48,441 nucleotides of DNA from Desulfobulbaceae bacterium (lineage in GTDB: Bacteria; Desulfobacterota; Desulfobulbia; Desulfobulbales; Desulfobulbaceae), in the NCBI GenBank assembly GCA_012744275.1, contig JAAYIE010000065.1, positions 1 to 48,441 on the forward strand, written 5' to 3'. Below the pieces are notes generated by a model. That model ran no database searches. It was given only the letters and a program-made list of their open reading frames with translations, and was not told the origin of the DNA. Within the stretch, counting starts at the first letter, position 1; each line of letters starts with the position of its first letter. This document shows, one piece after another, positions 16,677-24,752 of the stretch. Position numbers and translations under genes: made by a program.

Positions 16677-17588
16677 TTGAAAAATATTCTTCCCATTTTG
16701 GCGCTGTTGCTGGCAATGGCGCTATGGGGAAGCTCCTTTGTGGCCATGAAGTACAGTTTTCGCGAACTGCATCCTATAGTCGTTCTCTTTGGCCGCATGG
16801 CCGTGGCCACGCTCTGTTTTTTGCCGTTTATTGGTTCATACCGTCGCATGCCCCTTACCAGATCGCATGTACCGATTTTGGTGCTGATGTGTCTGTGCGA
16901 ACCTTGCCTCTATTTTGTTTTTGAGGCGGCTGCCCTTATGTACACCAGCGCATCCCAGGCTTCAATGATTTCTACCATGCTGCCGCTCCTGGTGGCCCTA
17001 GGTGCTGGACTTTTTCTGGGGGAACGGCTGAGCGCCAAATTGCTTGCCGGGTTTGCCCTGGCTGCGGCAGGCGCCCTATGGCTAGGCTACGCCGCTGGCA
17101 GCACCGAGGAAGCGCCCAATCCCTTATTGGGTAATTTGCTTGAATTCATCGCCATGCTGTGCGCCGCAGGGTACACTATTTCCATGAAATATTTAACCAG
17201 AGATCTGTCTTCTTTTCACTTGACTGGGCTGCAGGCCATAGCTGGACTGCTTTTCTTTGCACCCATGCTGGCTCTACCACAAGTGCGGCAGATGCCACCA
17301 CCCTCTATGATGAGTTTGTTGGTAATTTTATACCTGGGTATTGTAGTCAGTTTTGGCGCGTATGCACTGTATAACTACGGTGTCAGCCGTATCCCGGTTA
17401 GCCGTGCCTCAGCCTTCATCAATCTGATTCCAGTTTTTTCCATTGTGCTGGCCTTTGTGCTCCTGGATGAACGGCTAAATCTGCAGCAGGGTTTTGCCTG
17501 CGCAGCAGTGCTGGCCGGAGTACTGCTCACCCAGTGCTCTGGCGCCACCCGGACTCGACCAATCACTACTTCGAAACGGCAGCCATGA
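16677..17588 (+). CDS. EamA/DMT-family transporter
   Basis: A ten-helix inner-membrane protein of the drug/metabolite transporter superfamily, made of two five-helix EamA repeats. The first opens with ALLLAMALWGSSFVAMKY, the usual EamA start, and the second with GNLLEFIAMLCAAGYTISMKY; AFINLIPVFSIVLAFVLLDE near the C-terminus is the repeat-end signature. The substrate is unknown. The frame is open from a GTG at 16647, which overlaps the divergent gene by 6 bp. The TTG at 16677 gives MKNILPILALLLAMALWGSS, a more natural N-terminus, but neither start has a strong ribosome binding site. The stop overlaps the next ATG as ATGA. Confidence 0.9.
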   Translation: MKNILPILALLLAMALWGSSFVAMKYSFRELHPIVVLFGRMAVATLCFLPFIGSYRRMPLTRSHVPILVLMCLCEPCLYFVFEAAALMYTSASQASMISTMLPLLVALGAGLFLGERLSAKLLAGFALAAAGALWLGYAAGSTEEAPNPLLGNLLEFIAMLCAAGYTISMKYLTRDLSSFHLTGLQAIAGLLFFAPMLALPQVRQMPPPSMMSLLVILYLGIVVSFGAYALYNYGVSRIPVSRASAFINLIPVFSIVLAFVLLDERLNLQQGFACAAVLAGVLLTQCSGATRTRPITTSKRQP

Positions 17589-17785
17589 ACCGTTTATTCA
17601 TCATACTAGGTATAGGATTGGTTCTGGCCGGACTGCTTTGGCCCTGGCTCCGACAACTGCCCTTAGGCCGACTACCGGGCGATCTGCACATCAGCCGGGA
17701 GTCCTTCCAGTTGTACTTCCCACTGACGACCTCCATTATCGTGAGCGTATTGCTCTCACTCCTGCTGTGGCTTTTGAAGAAATGA
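17585..17785 (+). CDS. DUF2905 family small membrane protein
   Basis: A 66-residue protein with two predicted transmembrane helices (FIILGIGLVLAGLLWPWL and SIIVSVLLSLLLWLL) joined by LGRLPGDLHISRESFQLYFP. The GRLPGDI-x-x-FYFP type linker is the mark of DUF2905, a family of unknown function. The ATG overlaps the stop of the transporter gene (ATGA), so the two are translationally coupled. Confidence 0.85.
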   Translation: MNRLFIILGIGLVLAGLLWPWLRQLPLGRLPGDLHISRESFQLYFPLTTSIIVSVLLSLLLWLLKK

Positions 17786-17807
17786 TACATTTCATCCTGT
17801 TCAGCCG

Positions 17808-18563
17808 ATGAACCAGACTGCGGCAGAGGGTATTGGCAAGAATGGTGGTTATTGCCACCGTTGCCGTTCCTGGCATATACTGCCTTGGAAAGAGGCCTGG
17901 CAGGCCTGCACAGACTTGATGGCCGATTTGCATAGGCATGGTCGCGTTGATCTCATGCAGCCAGAGGAAAAGGCCGATTCACGTTGCTGTACAACTCCAC
18001 TTTTTGCTGCAGGCGCGGGCAAGATGCTGGGCCTTTTACTCGGTCGGGATACGCATGGAAACGAGCAACGCCTACTCGCCTTTTCCGGAATGTACAATGG
18101 TCTGTGGTTGATAGATGGCTGGGTTGAGCCGGTTTTTAACCTGCCGGATTTTTTAGCTCTGCATGGGCCGGCGGAAAAAAAGATCAGCACGCTGGGCGCA
18201 CAACTTGCCAGCCTGCCTCCATCGGCACCGGAACGAAACATGCTGCGGAAGAAAAGACGAGAACTATCCCGGCAGAATATGGCGGCCATTCATGCCCTGT
18301 ACACGCTCCGCAATTTTCGAGGTGAAGAACAATCTTTAACCTCGTTTTTTTCCACAACCTCAGGGCCGCCGTCTGGCACGGGCGATTGCTGTGCGCCCAA
18401 GCTGTTGCATCAGGCTCAGCGCTTGCGCCTGCGTCCTTTCAGTATGGCAGAGTTTTATTGGGGTGGCGGGAATGCTTCGGCCCGTCGCGCACACGGTCAT
18501 CGCTATGCGCCCTGCGCCAGCAAGTGTCAGCCCATTCTTGGTTTTCAGCTCTGCGGTTTGTAA
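17808..18563 (+). CDS. Standalone protein like the N-terminal extension of some RluA pseudouridine synthases
   Basis: A 251-residue cytoplasmic protein. Segments such as GKMLGLLLGRD, LLAFSGMYNGLWLIDGWVEP, TLRNFRGEEQSL, PSGTGDCCAPKLLHQAQRL, FSMAEFYWGG and CASKCQPILG resemble the N-terminal extension found before the catalytic domain in some gammaproteobacterial RluA-type synthases. No catalytic RluA domain (HRLDxxTSG) is present, so pseudouridylation by this protein alone is not expected. Several Cys pairs (16/19, a CC pair, and the C-terminal CxxxC) could bind metal. It starts 22 bp after the DUF2905 gene, probably in the same transcript. Confidence 0.75.
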   Translation: MNQTAAEGIGKNGGYCHRCRSWHILPWKEAWQACTDLMADLHRHGRVDLMQPEEKADSRCCTTPLFAAGAGKMLGLLLGRDTHGNEQRLLAFSGMYNGLWLIDGWVEPVFNLPDFLALHGPAEKKISTLGAQLASLPPSAPERNMLRKKRRELSRQNMAAIHALYTLRNFRGEEQSLTSFFSTTSGPPSGTGDCCAPKLLHQAQRLRLRPFSMAEFYWGGGNASARRAHGHRYAPCASKCQPILGFQLCGL

Positions 18564-18643
18564 TGCCATGCCATATCTAGACCAGTATGATCGGCATCTT
18601 TCCCAGCACCTTGAGCACGTCATCACTCTGTTGTTTTGGTGAG

Positions 18644-18683
18644 TGAATTCTCCACCGCCTGAAGGCGGTGGAGAATTCACTAA
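18644..18683. repeat. Perfect 18-bp inverted repeat with TGAA loop
   Basis: AGTGAATTCTCCACCGCC (18644-18661) and GGCGGTGGAGAATTCACT (18666-18683) form an uninterrupted stem around a TGAA loop. It sits 80 bp after the RluA-like gene and 62 bp before the exported-protein gene. It may be a terminator, though the following bases are only AAATATAG, or a mobile palindromic element such as a REP-type or IS200/IS605-associated hairpin. No transposase is nearby. Confidence 0.75.
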
Positions 18684-18745
18684 ATATAGCTAGTTATTCT
18701 CCTAAGCAATGTCTTATGCGGAGATTTTTAACAGGAGAGTTGTTC

Positions 18746-20287
18746 ATGAATTTTCATCGTAGTTTTTCGATCGCTCTTGCCACTCTGCTCTTTGCCGCGA
18801 CTGCCCAGGCCCAAATCCCTGCCACGCAGGTGATGACCCTCTACCGCTTTAATGGCCCGGTAAATATTCCGTACTACGATGTTGCCGATTTTCGCCTGCA
18901 AGGAGCCGCTACCCCGGCAGGCACTTTGGCTCAGGGTAGCTCCGTGGTGCCATGCCTGGTGATTCAGGACGGTGAGCCACTCACCGACAATCGTGGCGTG
19001 CCCTATGTAGGCTTTTCTGTGATTGTAGATGCACGCACCGCTACCCCGGCTTCCTCCGCGCGTTTTCTCGCTGCCCGTAAAGAACGCAAAGGCTTGCTGG
19101 TACAGAATAACCACTGTTCTGCTGGCGTGCGCTATGTACTTGACGTCAGAAATCTCTATGATATGAGTAAACCACCCTTTTTTGAGCCGCCGCCTGTTGC
19201 TGCTCCGGCGCAGAAAGTGGCTGCTTCCCGCAGTACGGCGGATAACATTGTGCGTGCCTTCCACAATTCCTCATACTGCGCCTTGGCCGCCCGTCAGTTG
19301 ACCAATCGGCGCTCAGCCTTGCAGAGCGCCTGGGACCGGTTCAAACAAGAAAATCGCCAGCATTGGTCACTGGAGCAGCTTGAGCGAGCCCGTCATCTGG
19401 ACTACACTATGCGCACCGCCATTTTCGAGGGGCACCTTGAGCGCGGTTGCAATGCCTACGGAACCTGTGAGCGAAATATTGTTGCCCTGTCCATCCGCAA
19501 CCGTGCCCGTGAATCCTGCCATCAACGCCATGGCTGCGCCACTCTGGGAGACTTTACCGGAGTCAGCAGTGCGGTTTCCCAATACAATATCTGGGATGAA
19601 TATCTCACTCAGATTTCAGGGCTGACTTCCTGTTTCCTTCGTGATGACCTGTCAGGGGCAGACAGCGCCGGTGCTCGCACCCGGCAACGCTATCAACAAT
19701 TGTATGCGCAGAATGTCGTTGATACAGAGCGTATTTTGTACGGTGACGACCACGACCTGCAGGCGATCTTCCCGCATAACACCTTGGCAGAATTAAAGGG
19801 TCTGAAGCACTATTACCATGCGCCAGCCATGGGGAAATGCTTTCCTCAGTATGAGCGGGTTGAGTATATGTCTGGGGCGGTGGCACGGCGGGGCTTGGAT
19901 TTTGCCTTGATCGCGGATACCCGCATCCAGGTTGGTGACAAAGTTGGCAACAGTTATCGTTTCCGCAGTTTCCGCGTGCAAAGCGATCCTCATCGGGATG
20001 AGGTGCGTGTGGTTGACAACTATCCCGGTTTTGTGGTGGATTCCCGCCGTGTTACACTGCAGCCATCCACCCGCTGTGCTCCTTACGGTCTGCCGGCAGG
20101 ATGCAATTTTTCCACGGTTGGACGCTACCGGAAGACACCTTCATGGGTAAACGAAGGACGTCCGCTTGAAGTACGTTGCCGGGTTACCGCCAGGGGAGAA
20201 ACATGCCAAAACCAGCCGACACGGCAAACAACCAGGGTGGGAGGGGTGTGCGATACTGAAATGCAGCCATTTACCGGCGTCAGATAG
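18746..20287 (+). CDS. Exported cysteine-rich protein of unknown function
   Basis: A 513-residue protein with a clear Sec signal peptide (MNFHRSFSIALATLLFAATA, cut after AQA near residue 22). No known domain was recognised. The middle part (residues ~160-300) is rich in Cys, His and Arg, and the C-terminal third (~390-513) is Cys-containing and likely beta-rich. The frame is open from 18668, but AGGAGAGTTGTTC immediately before the ATG at 18746 and the signal peptide fix this start. The even number and spacing of cysteines suggest disulfides in the periplasm. It stands alone between the 18644 palindrome and the arsR-type gene. Confidence 0.85.
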   Translation: MNFHRSFSIALATLLFAATAQAQIPATQVMTLYRFNGPVNIPYYDVADFRLQGAATPAGTLAQGSSVVPCLVIQDGEPLTDNRGVPYVGFSVIVDARTATPASSARFLAARKERKGLLVQNNHCSAGVRYVLDVRNLYDMSKPPFFEPPPVAAPAQKVAASRSTADNIVRAFHNSSYCALAARQLTNRRSALQSAWDRFKQENRQHWSLEQLERARHLDYTMRTAIFEGHLERGCNAYGTCERNIVALSIRNRARESCHQRHGCATLGDFTGVSSAVSQYNIWDEYLTQISGLTSCFLRDDLSGADSAGARTRQRYQQLYAQNVVDTERILYGDDHDLQAIFPHNTLAELKGLKHYYHAPAMGKCFPQYERVEYMSGAVARRGLDFALIADTRIQVGDKVGNSYRFRSFRVQSDPHRDEVRVVDNYPGFVVDSRRVTLQPSTRCAPYGLPAGCNFSTVGRYRKTPSWVNEGRPLEVRCRVTARGETCQNQPTRQTTRVGGVCDTEMQPFTGVR

Positions 20288-20421
20288 GGTAGGGCTTAAA
20301 TTTTTCAGAAGAAGGCAGTTCGCTACCTAAACAAAACAAAAGAAAGCAAAAAACGGAAGTAAAACAGGTATGGTGGCCCTTAAAAGGAATATTCATTTTT
20401 AACGATATACTGAGATAAGAT

Positions 20422-20766
20422 GTGAGGACTTTTATAAAGGTAATGAAAGCACTGTCTGATCCGAACCGGGTTAAAGTGGTGAAGCTTCTGCAACACAGGG
20501 TGCTATGCGTGTGCGAGTTACAAGAAGCCTTGGGGTTGGCCCAGAGCACCGTGAGCAAGCACCTGCAAATACTTGAGCAAGCTGGGCTAATTGACTACGC
20601 TAAGGACGGACAATGGGTAAACTACCGTTTGGCCGATGGCGCAGAGAATCCGTATGTGGCCAGTCTGTTGGGTAATTTACGCCATTGGCTCGATGATAAC
20701 GAAGCAGTAGTGGAAATAGTAGACAGACTGCCACAGATTGACCGTAGCACCATTTGCAAAGGATAG
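20422..20766 (+). CDS. ArsR/SmtB-family transcriptional repressor
   Basis: A 114-residue winged-helix repressor. The start VRTFIKVMKALSDPNRVKVVKLL is followed by LCVCELQEALGLAQSTVSKHLQILEQAGLI, the ArsR helix-turn-helix. Cys29-Val-Cys31 in helix alpha3 matches the metalloid-binding CxC site of ArsR. The start is taken as GTG at 20422; an ATG at 20443 would remove seven N-terminal residues that fit the family. Downstream are a YraQ/ArsP-type permease and a mini-thioredoxin, its likely targets, but a degraded IS1595-like segment separates them, so co-transcription may be lost. Confidence 0.92.
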   Translation: MRTFIKVMKALSDPNRVKVVKLLQHRVLCVCELQEALGLAQSTVSKHLQILEQAGLIDYAKDGQWVNYRLADGAENPYVASLLGNLRHWLDDNEAVVEIVDRLPQIDRSTICKG

Positions 20767-20829
20767 TTTTTTTACGCCATTATATTTATATATGGCGATA
20801 TGGCTATAAATGTCTTATCTGTTAATAGT

Positions 20830-21135
20830 TCTTAATGGAAATCGGCAATTTTAGGCAGGGCAGTTTCGGCTCCCAAAATTTGCTGTTAAAGCGGCGGCAA
20901 AATGCATCAATAAATTCCCGGAAATAGTGCGGAGAAACACCGCGGAAGGTTTCGTGGATGAATTTTTTTAAAGTTGTCAATCATGATGTGCACCAGCGGC
21001 AACCAAAATTTGGCCACCGCCAGTGTCGCCCTTGAGGTGTTCATGCTTTTTGCCAACCGCATTCGGCGCAGGCAAGGCATCGGTCTCCATCGTTTGGCCG
21101 GTATGTAAATACCGGGCAAGAAACGCTTCAACGCT
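20830..21135 (-). pseudogene. IS1595-family transposase remnant (3' part, frameshifted)
   Basis: On the minus strand one frame reads LPLVHIMIDNFKK and, after a shift at the T-rich run near 20965, another continues KFIHETFRGVSPHYF and FIDAFCRRFN. These match the H-x-x-I/L-N-L-K ... G-x-x-HGVS-x-x-x-L-x-x-Y-x-D-E-F-x-x-R-x-N ending of IS1595-group transposases. Upstream, a third frame gives METDALPAP, like the T-D segment before it. At least two frameshifts make it non-functional. It lies between arsR and its probable partner genes. Confidence 0.6.
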
Positions 21136-21275
21136 GTTGCGGCATGTTCTGTTCAGCGCCTGCGTGGCAAGAAATCTAGTTCCTTTGGCTCTGGTTTACA
21201 CCAGCTGACTAGCATCCTGCATACAGCAATGTGTGCAACTGTGCATCGATACACCAACAACCCAGGCAAAACACC

Positions 21276-22412
21276 ATGGCCACCTGCTGTTCCCAACCTT
21301 CGGAAGAAGTCCACAATAATCATGCAGACTCGCATACACAGCCTCCAACACCAGGGCAGGTCCATATTTATACATATTTTGGCACAGGAATTGTCATTCT
21401 AGCCCTTTGGTGGCTTGCATACAGCGCCAATCGCCATGTTGCCGACTGGATAAGCTATCATCTCTTCTCTCTGCCACAGGGATCTCGACTCGGCGCTGCA
21501 ATCCAGTTTTTCTTCTACGATACAGTTAAAATTCTATTGCTGCTGATCCTGATGGTTTATGTGATCGGCTGGTTGCGGGCAAGTCTGCAGGTAGAGCGCG
21601 TACGTGACTATCTTGCTGGTAAAAGGCGGGCTATCGGCTATTTTTTCGGATCTGCTTTTGGCGCAATTACCCCATTCTGCTCCTGCTCGAGCATTCCTTT
21701 GTTTTTAGGGTTTACCACTGCGCGTATCCCGATTGGCATTACCATGGCCTTTCTCATTACCTCCCCTTTGATCAATGAAATTGCCGTAGTACTCTTGTGG
21801 GGGCTATTGGGTTGGAAGTTTACCCTGGTTTATATTGCTGTTGGTATGTTTGCAGGTGCGCTTGGCGGTATTATTATGGATGCGGTAAGGGCTGAGCGCT
21901 GGCTCCAGTCTTTTTTACTGGATACCATCCAGTCATCTCCTGTACATGCCCAGATTGATAAAAACGGGCAAATCCACAGGATGGGCCTCATGGAACGCCA
22001 CAATTTTGCTCTAGCGGAAACTAGTTCGATTGTTCGCAGGGTTTGGACGTGGGTCATTATCGGCGTGGGCCTGGGAGCAGCTCTGCACGGATTTGTACCT
22101 GAAGACTGGTTTGCCAATAATCTTGGCGCAGGGCAATGGTGGTCGGTACCGGTTGCAGTCGCGTTGGGAATTCCTCTTTATACCAATGTCACGGGCATAG
22201 TTCCCGTTATGGAGAGCCTGCTGATGAAAGGTTTGCCCGTCGGCACCACTTTGGCCTTTTGCATGGCAACCGTTGCGGCCAGTTTGCCCGAAGTGTTCAT
22301 GCTCAAGCAGGTTATGCGCTGGCAACTACTTGCACTCTTTCTTGGCGTGTTGCTGGTTATTTTTACCTTAGTTGGCTGGTTTTTCAATGCCATCCAGCAT
22401 CTTATCTTCTGA
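21276..22412 (+). CDS. YraQ/ArsP-type permease (DUF318)
   Basis: An inner-membrane permease of 378 residues with about eight transmembrane helices. The signature FGAITPFCSCSSIPLFLGF (near residue 130) is the conserved Cys-Ser-Cys-Ser motif of the YraQ/ArsP family, members of which export trivalent organoarsenicals; other family members remain uncharacterised. The second repeat has GIPLYTNVTGIVPVMESLL. The frame is open from 21231, but ATGGCCACC at 21276 gives MATCCSQPSEE, a plausible cytoplasmic start with a vicinal CC pair. It is followed 17 bp later by a mini-thioredoxin gene. With the ArsR-type gene upstream, a metal(loid) efflux role is likely but not proven. Confidence 0.9.
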   Translation: MATCCSQPSEEVHNNHADSHTQPPTPGQVHIYTYFGTGIVILALWWLAYSANRHVADWISYHLFSLPQGSRLGAAIQFFFYDTVKILLLLILMVYVIGWLRASLQVERVRDYLAGKRRAIGYFFGSAFGAITPFCSCSSIPLFLGFTTARIPIGITMAFLITSPLINEIAVVLLWGLLGWKFTLVYIAVGMFAGALGGIIMDAVRAERWLQSFLLDTIQSSPVHAQIDKNGQIHRMGLMERHNFALAETSSIVRRVWTWVIIGVGLGAALHGFVPEDWFANNLGAGQWWSVPVAVALGIPLYTNVTGIVPVMESLLMKGLPVGTTLAFCMATVAASLPEVFMLKQVMRWQLLALFLGVLLVIFTLVGWFFNAIQHLIF

Positions 22413-22429
22413 TCCCATGGGGGCAATCC

Positions 22430-22669
22430 ATGCTTATTCAAGTACTTGGTCCAGGATGCGCCAAATGTAAGGAAGCAGAAAAGATTGTACGGGATGCTGT
22501 TGCAGAGTGCGGCATTACCGCCACGGTTGAGAAGGTGACGGATTTTAAGGAAATGATGGCCTTAGGCGTTATGTCTACCCCTGCCGTGGTTATTGACAAG
22601 AAGATTCAATGCGTTGGCCGGGTGCCATCAAAAGCAGAAGTCAAAGAGTGGGTAAGCCGATTACGCTGA
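22430..22669 (+). CDS. Small thioredoxin-fold protein (redox-active disulfide protein type)
   Basis: A 79-residue mini-thioredoxin. MLIQVLGPGCAKCKEAEKIV carries the CxxC site (Cys10, Cys13), and GVMSTPAVVIDKKI holds the cis-Pro loop; a third cysteine lies at residue 61. Such proteins are commonly encoded with ArsR regulators and YraQ-type permeases, where they may reduce or hand over the metalloid. It starts 17 bp after the permease gene. The start is fixed by GGGGG upstream and the tight domain length. Confidence 0.9.
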   Translation: MLIQVLGPGCAKCKEAEKIVRDAVAECGITATVEKVTDFKEMMALGVMSTPAVVIDKKIQCVGRVPSKAEVKEWVSRLR

Positions 22670-22674
22670 AAGCT

Positions 22675-22880
22675 GCACAGGCAGCTTGACCCCATACTGG
22701 CTGCGTCTTGATCGATAAACAACACCATTACTTGCGGTTGTCGCTCAGCTCCGCCTGGGTGAAAAAAGTGGCAGCCATACGCAGAATCTCATTGGCGCTC
22801 CAGTACTAAACGAACCGCTCGCTCCCGAACCTCTGCATTATATCTCTTGTTGGTCCGTCTATACCCGAGCGGCTCAGGGA
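22675..22880 (-). pseudogene. IS3-family OrfA/OrfB junction fragment with internal deletion
   Basis: On the minus strand, from about 22866, the frame reads RTNKRYNAEVRERAVRLVLE, the N-terminal helix-turn-helix start of IS3 OrfA. It jumps to NEILRMAATFFTQAEL, the OrfA leucine-zipper end, and a following frame gives MVLFIDQDAASMG, matching the OrfB start. About 50 OrfA codons are missing between the two parts, and the rest of OrfB is absent. The fragment lies directly behind the mini-thioredoxin gene. Confidence 0.7.
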
Positions 22881-23395
22881 AGAACAGGCTAATTGTGTGA
22901 CACAGGGAGTGCTTTACCAGCTGGCGTGTCAGGGCGGCGTATATATAGCGCAGCAGTTGAGCGCAGATATTGTGTGGTCATTGGCAAGCATGTCGCCATG
23001 GGGGCAGACGGCGGTGCGCTTGAAATCCAAATGTGGGAAGATCAGAACACCATCTAGATTTTATACCATAATCCGTTGCCGCTATGCGTATCTCTGCTGG
23101 GAAGGTTGGCGCGAGTAGGGGGCGTATTCCGTTGCCATCCTGATTTCACCATGATCGAAGGATTTTCAAGCAGTGCTGCGCTCACACGCACCCAGACCAT
23201 CATGGAAGGTGCGTTGCTCTCCGACTTCCGTTTCCAAAAGGATAATATACAAGATGGCTGAGAATGCCTGACAAAACTCCCAGCGAAGACTGTATCAGTG
23301 AGCGTACAGCAATGCCTGGTCAGAGGGGCTCCCTTTGGCCAGGCCCATACATGTGAAACAAACAGCCAGGGGCAGGTGCGTTCTGGTGAGTGGCA
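22881..23395. other. Degenerate intergenic region beside IS3 debris
   Basis: About 515 bp with no gene that can be supported. Short frames on both strands lack ribosome binding sites and family resemblance. It probably contains decayed mobile-element sequence, given the IS3 fragment on its left, but no specific family can be named. The minus-strand aminotransferase gene ends at its right border. Confidence 0.4.
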
Positions 23396-24604
23396 TTATT
23401 TGAGTGCTGCCAATGCCCCTTGTATTCGTTCCATGCCTTCTTTGATGGTATCAAGCGAGGTGGCAAAGGAAAAGCGGATGAAGTTATCCGCACCAAAAGC
23501 CGCCCCAGGTACAGTGGCTACGCGCGCTTCATCCAGGAAATAGTCGGCCAGAGCAACTGAACCACCAATGACTTTACCTTGAAAACTACGACCGTAGTAA
23601 GCTGAAAAATTTGGGAACACGTAAAAGGCTCCCATGGGCTCAATACAGTGCACCCCTTCAATACTGTTCAGTGCCTGGATGAAATACTCCCTGCGGGGCA
23701 AGAATGAAGCCAGCATGGTCTGGAGGAAGTCCTGCGGCCCGGTCAGTGCGGCAAGGGCTGCATACTGTGAGATGGCGACAGGGTTGGAAATCGACTGGCT
23801 CTGAATTTTGTTCATTGCCTTGATCACGGCCATTGGCCCGGCACACCAACCGATACGCCACCCGGTCATGGAGTAAGATTTTGACACGCCATTACTGAGG
23901 ATGCTTTGCTCTTGCAGTTCCGGCGCCACCTGGAGGATATGCGGGATAGCATTTCCGGGAGTGTAAGCGATATCCTCGTAGATATCGTCGGAGATGATTA
24001 GCCATCCCTGTTCACGCGCTAGGTCAGCCACTGCTTTGAGCGCTGCCTCCGAATTGATGGCGCCGCTGGGATTGGAAGGGCTGTTCAGGATAAGCGCCCG
24101 GGTCTTGCTGCTGGCATGTTGCAGTAAATCGTCGGCATTCAGGTCAAAGTTGTTTTCTTCCCGCAGAGGCACAATCACTGGCACACCACTGGCCAACTCA
24201 ACCATGGGCGGATAAGATACCCAGTATGGCGCTGGAATCAGAACTTCATCGCCAGGATTAAGCAAGGCTTGGAAAATATTATACAGCCCTTGCTTGCCGC
24301 CGCAGCTGATCTGAATCTGTTCGGGGTCGTAGTGAAGCCTCAATCTACTACGGTAGCGAGCGCTTACTGCCTCGCGCAGTTCTATGATCCCATTGGATGC
24401 TGTGTAGCGGGTGTGGCCCTGGTCAATGGCTTCTTTCCCTGCGGCGCAAATGTGAGGCGGTGTGGGAAAGTCAGGTTCACCGACACTGAAGTTGAGAACA
24501 TCCACACCCGAGGCCTTAAGTTGTTTGGCCTTGGCGTTGATGGCCAAAGTGGGCGAGGGGGCTATCTGCGCAACCCGCTGCGCAAGTGCAATTGTTGCCG
24601 GCAT
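23396..24604 (-). CDS. Class I/II aminotransferase, aspartate aminotransferase type
   Basis: A 402-residue PLP enzyme of fold type I that should interconvert aspartate/2-oxoglutarate and oxaloacetate/glutamate. Motifs in order: LNFSVGEPDFPTPPHI, the Tyr70-region HTRYTASNGI, the NSPSNPSGA loop with its PLP-contacting Asn, SDDIYED with the Asp that binds the pyridine nitrogen, SKSYSMTGWRIGW with the Schiff-base Lys242, and the C-terminal FIRFSFAT with the carboxylate-binding Arg. The pattern is that of subgroup I-gamma AspC enzymes; prephenate or other amino acid use cannot be excluded. It is 148 bp downstream of the multihaem cytochrome gene on the same strand. Confidence 0.93.
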   Translation of the reverse strand: MPATIALAQRVAQIAPSPTLAINAKAKQLKASGVDVLNFSVGEPDFPTPPHICAAGKEAIDQGHTRYTASNGIIELREAVSARYRSRLRLHYDPEQIQISCGGKQGLYNIFQALLNPGDEVLIPAPYWVSYPPMVELASGVPVIVPLREENNFDLNADDLLQHASSKTRALILNSPSNPSGAINSEAALKAVADLAREQGWLIISDDIYEDIAYTPGNAIPHILQVAPELQEQSILSNGVSKSYSMTGWRIGWCAGPMAVIKAMNKIQSQSISNPVAISQYAALAALTGPQDFLQTMLASFLPRREYFIQALNSIEGVHCIEPMGAFYVFPNFSAYYGRSFQGKVIGGSVALADYFLDEARVATVPGAAFGADNFIRFSFATSLDTIKEGMERIQGALAALK

Positions 24605-24752
24605 GGCTAACTCCAGTAGATGCGATTGATTTCGAGCATAACCTGTGGATAAAGGTGACTATACAAACGCTTTTTCGATTATTTGACAAGGGAAAACAAG
24701 AGGGCACGGGCCAGGATAGGGGCAGTTTTTTATATATATTCCTGCAAACAAT

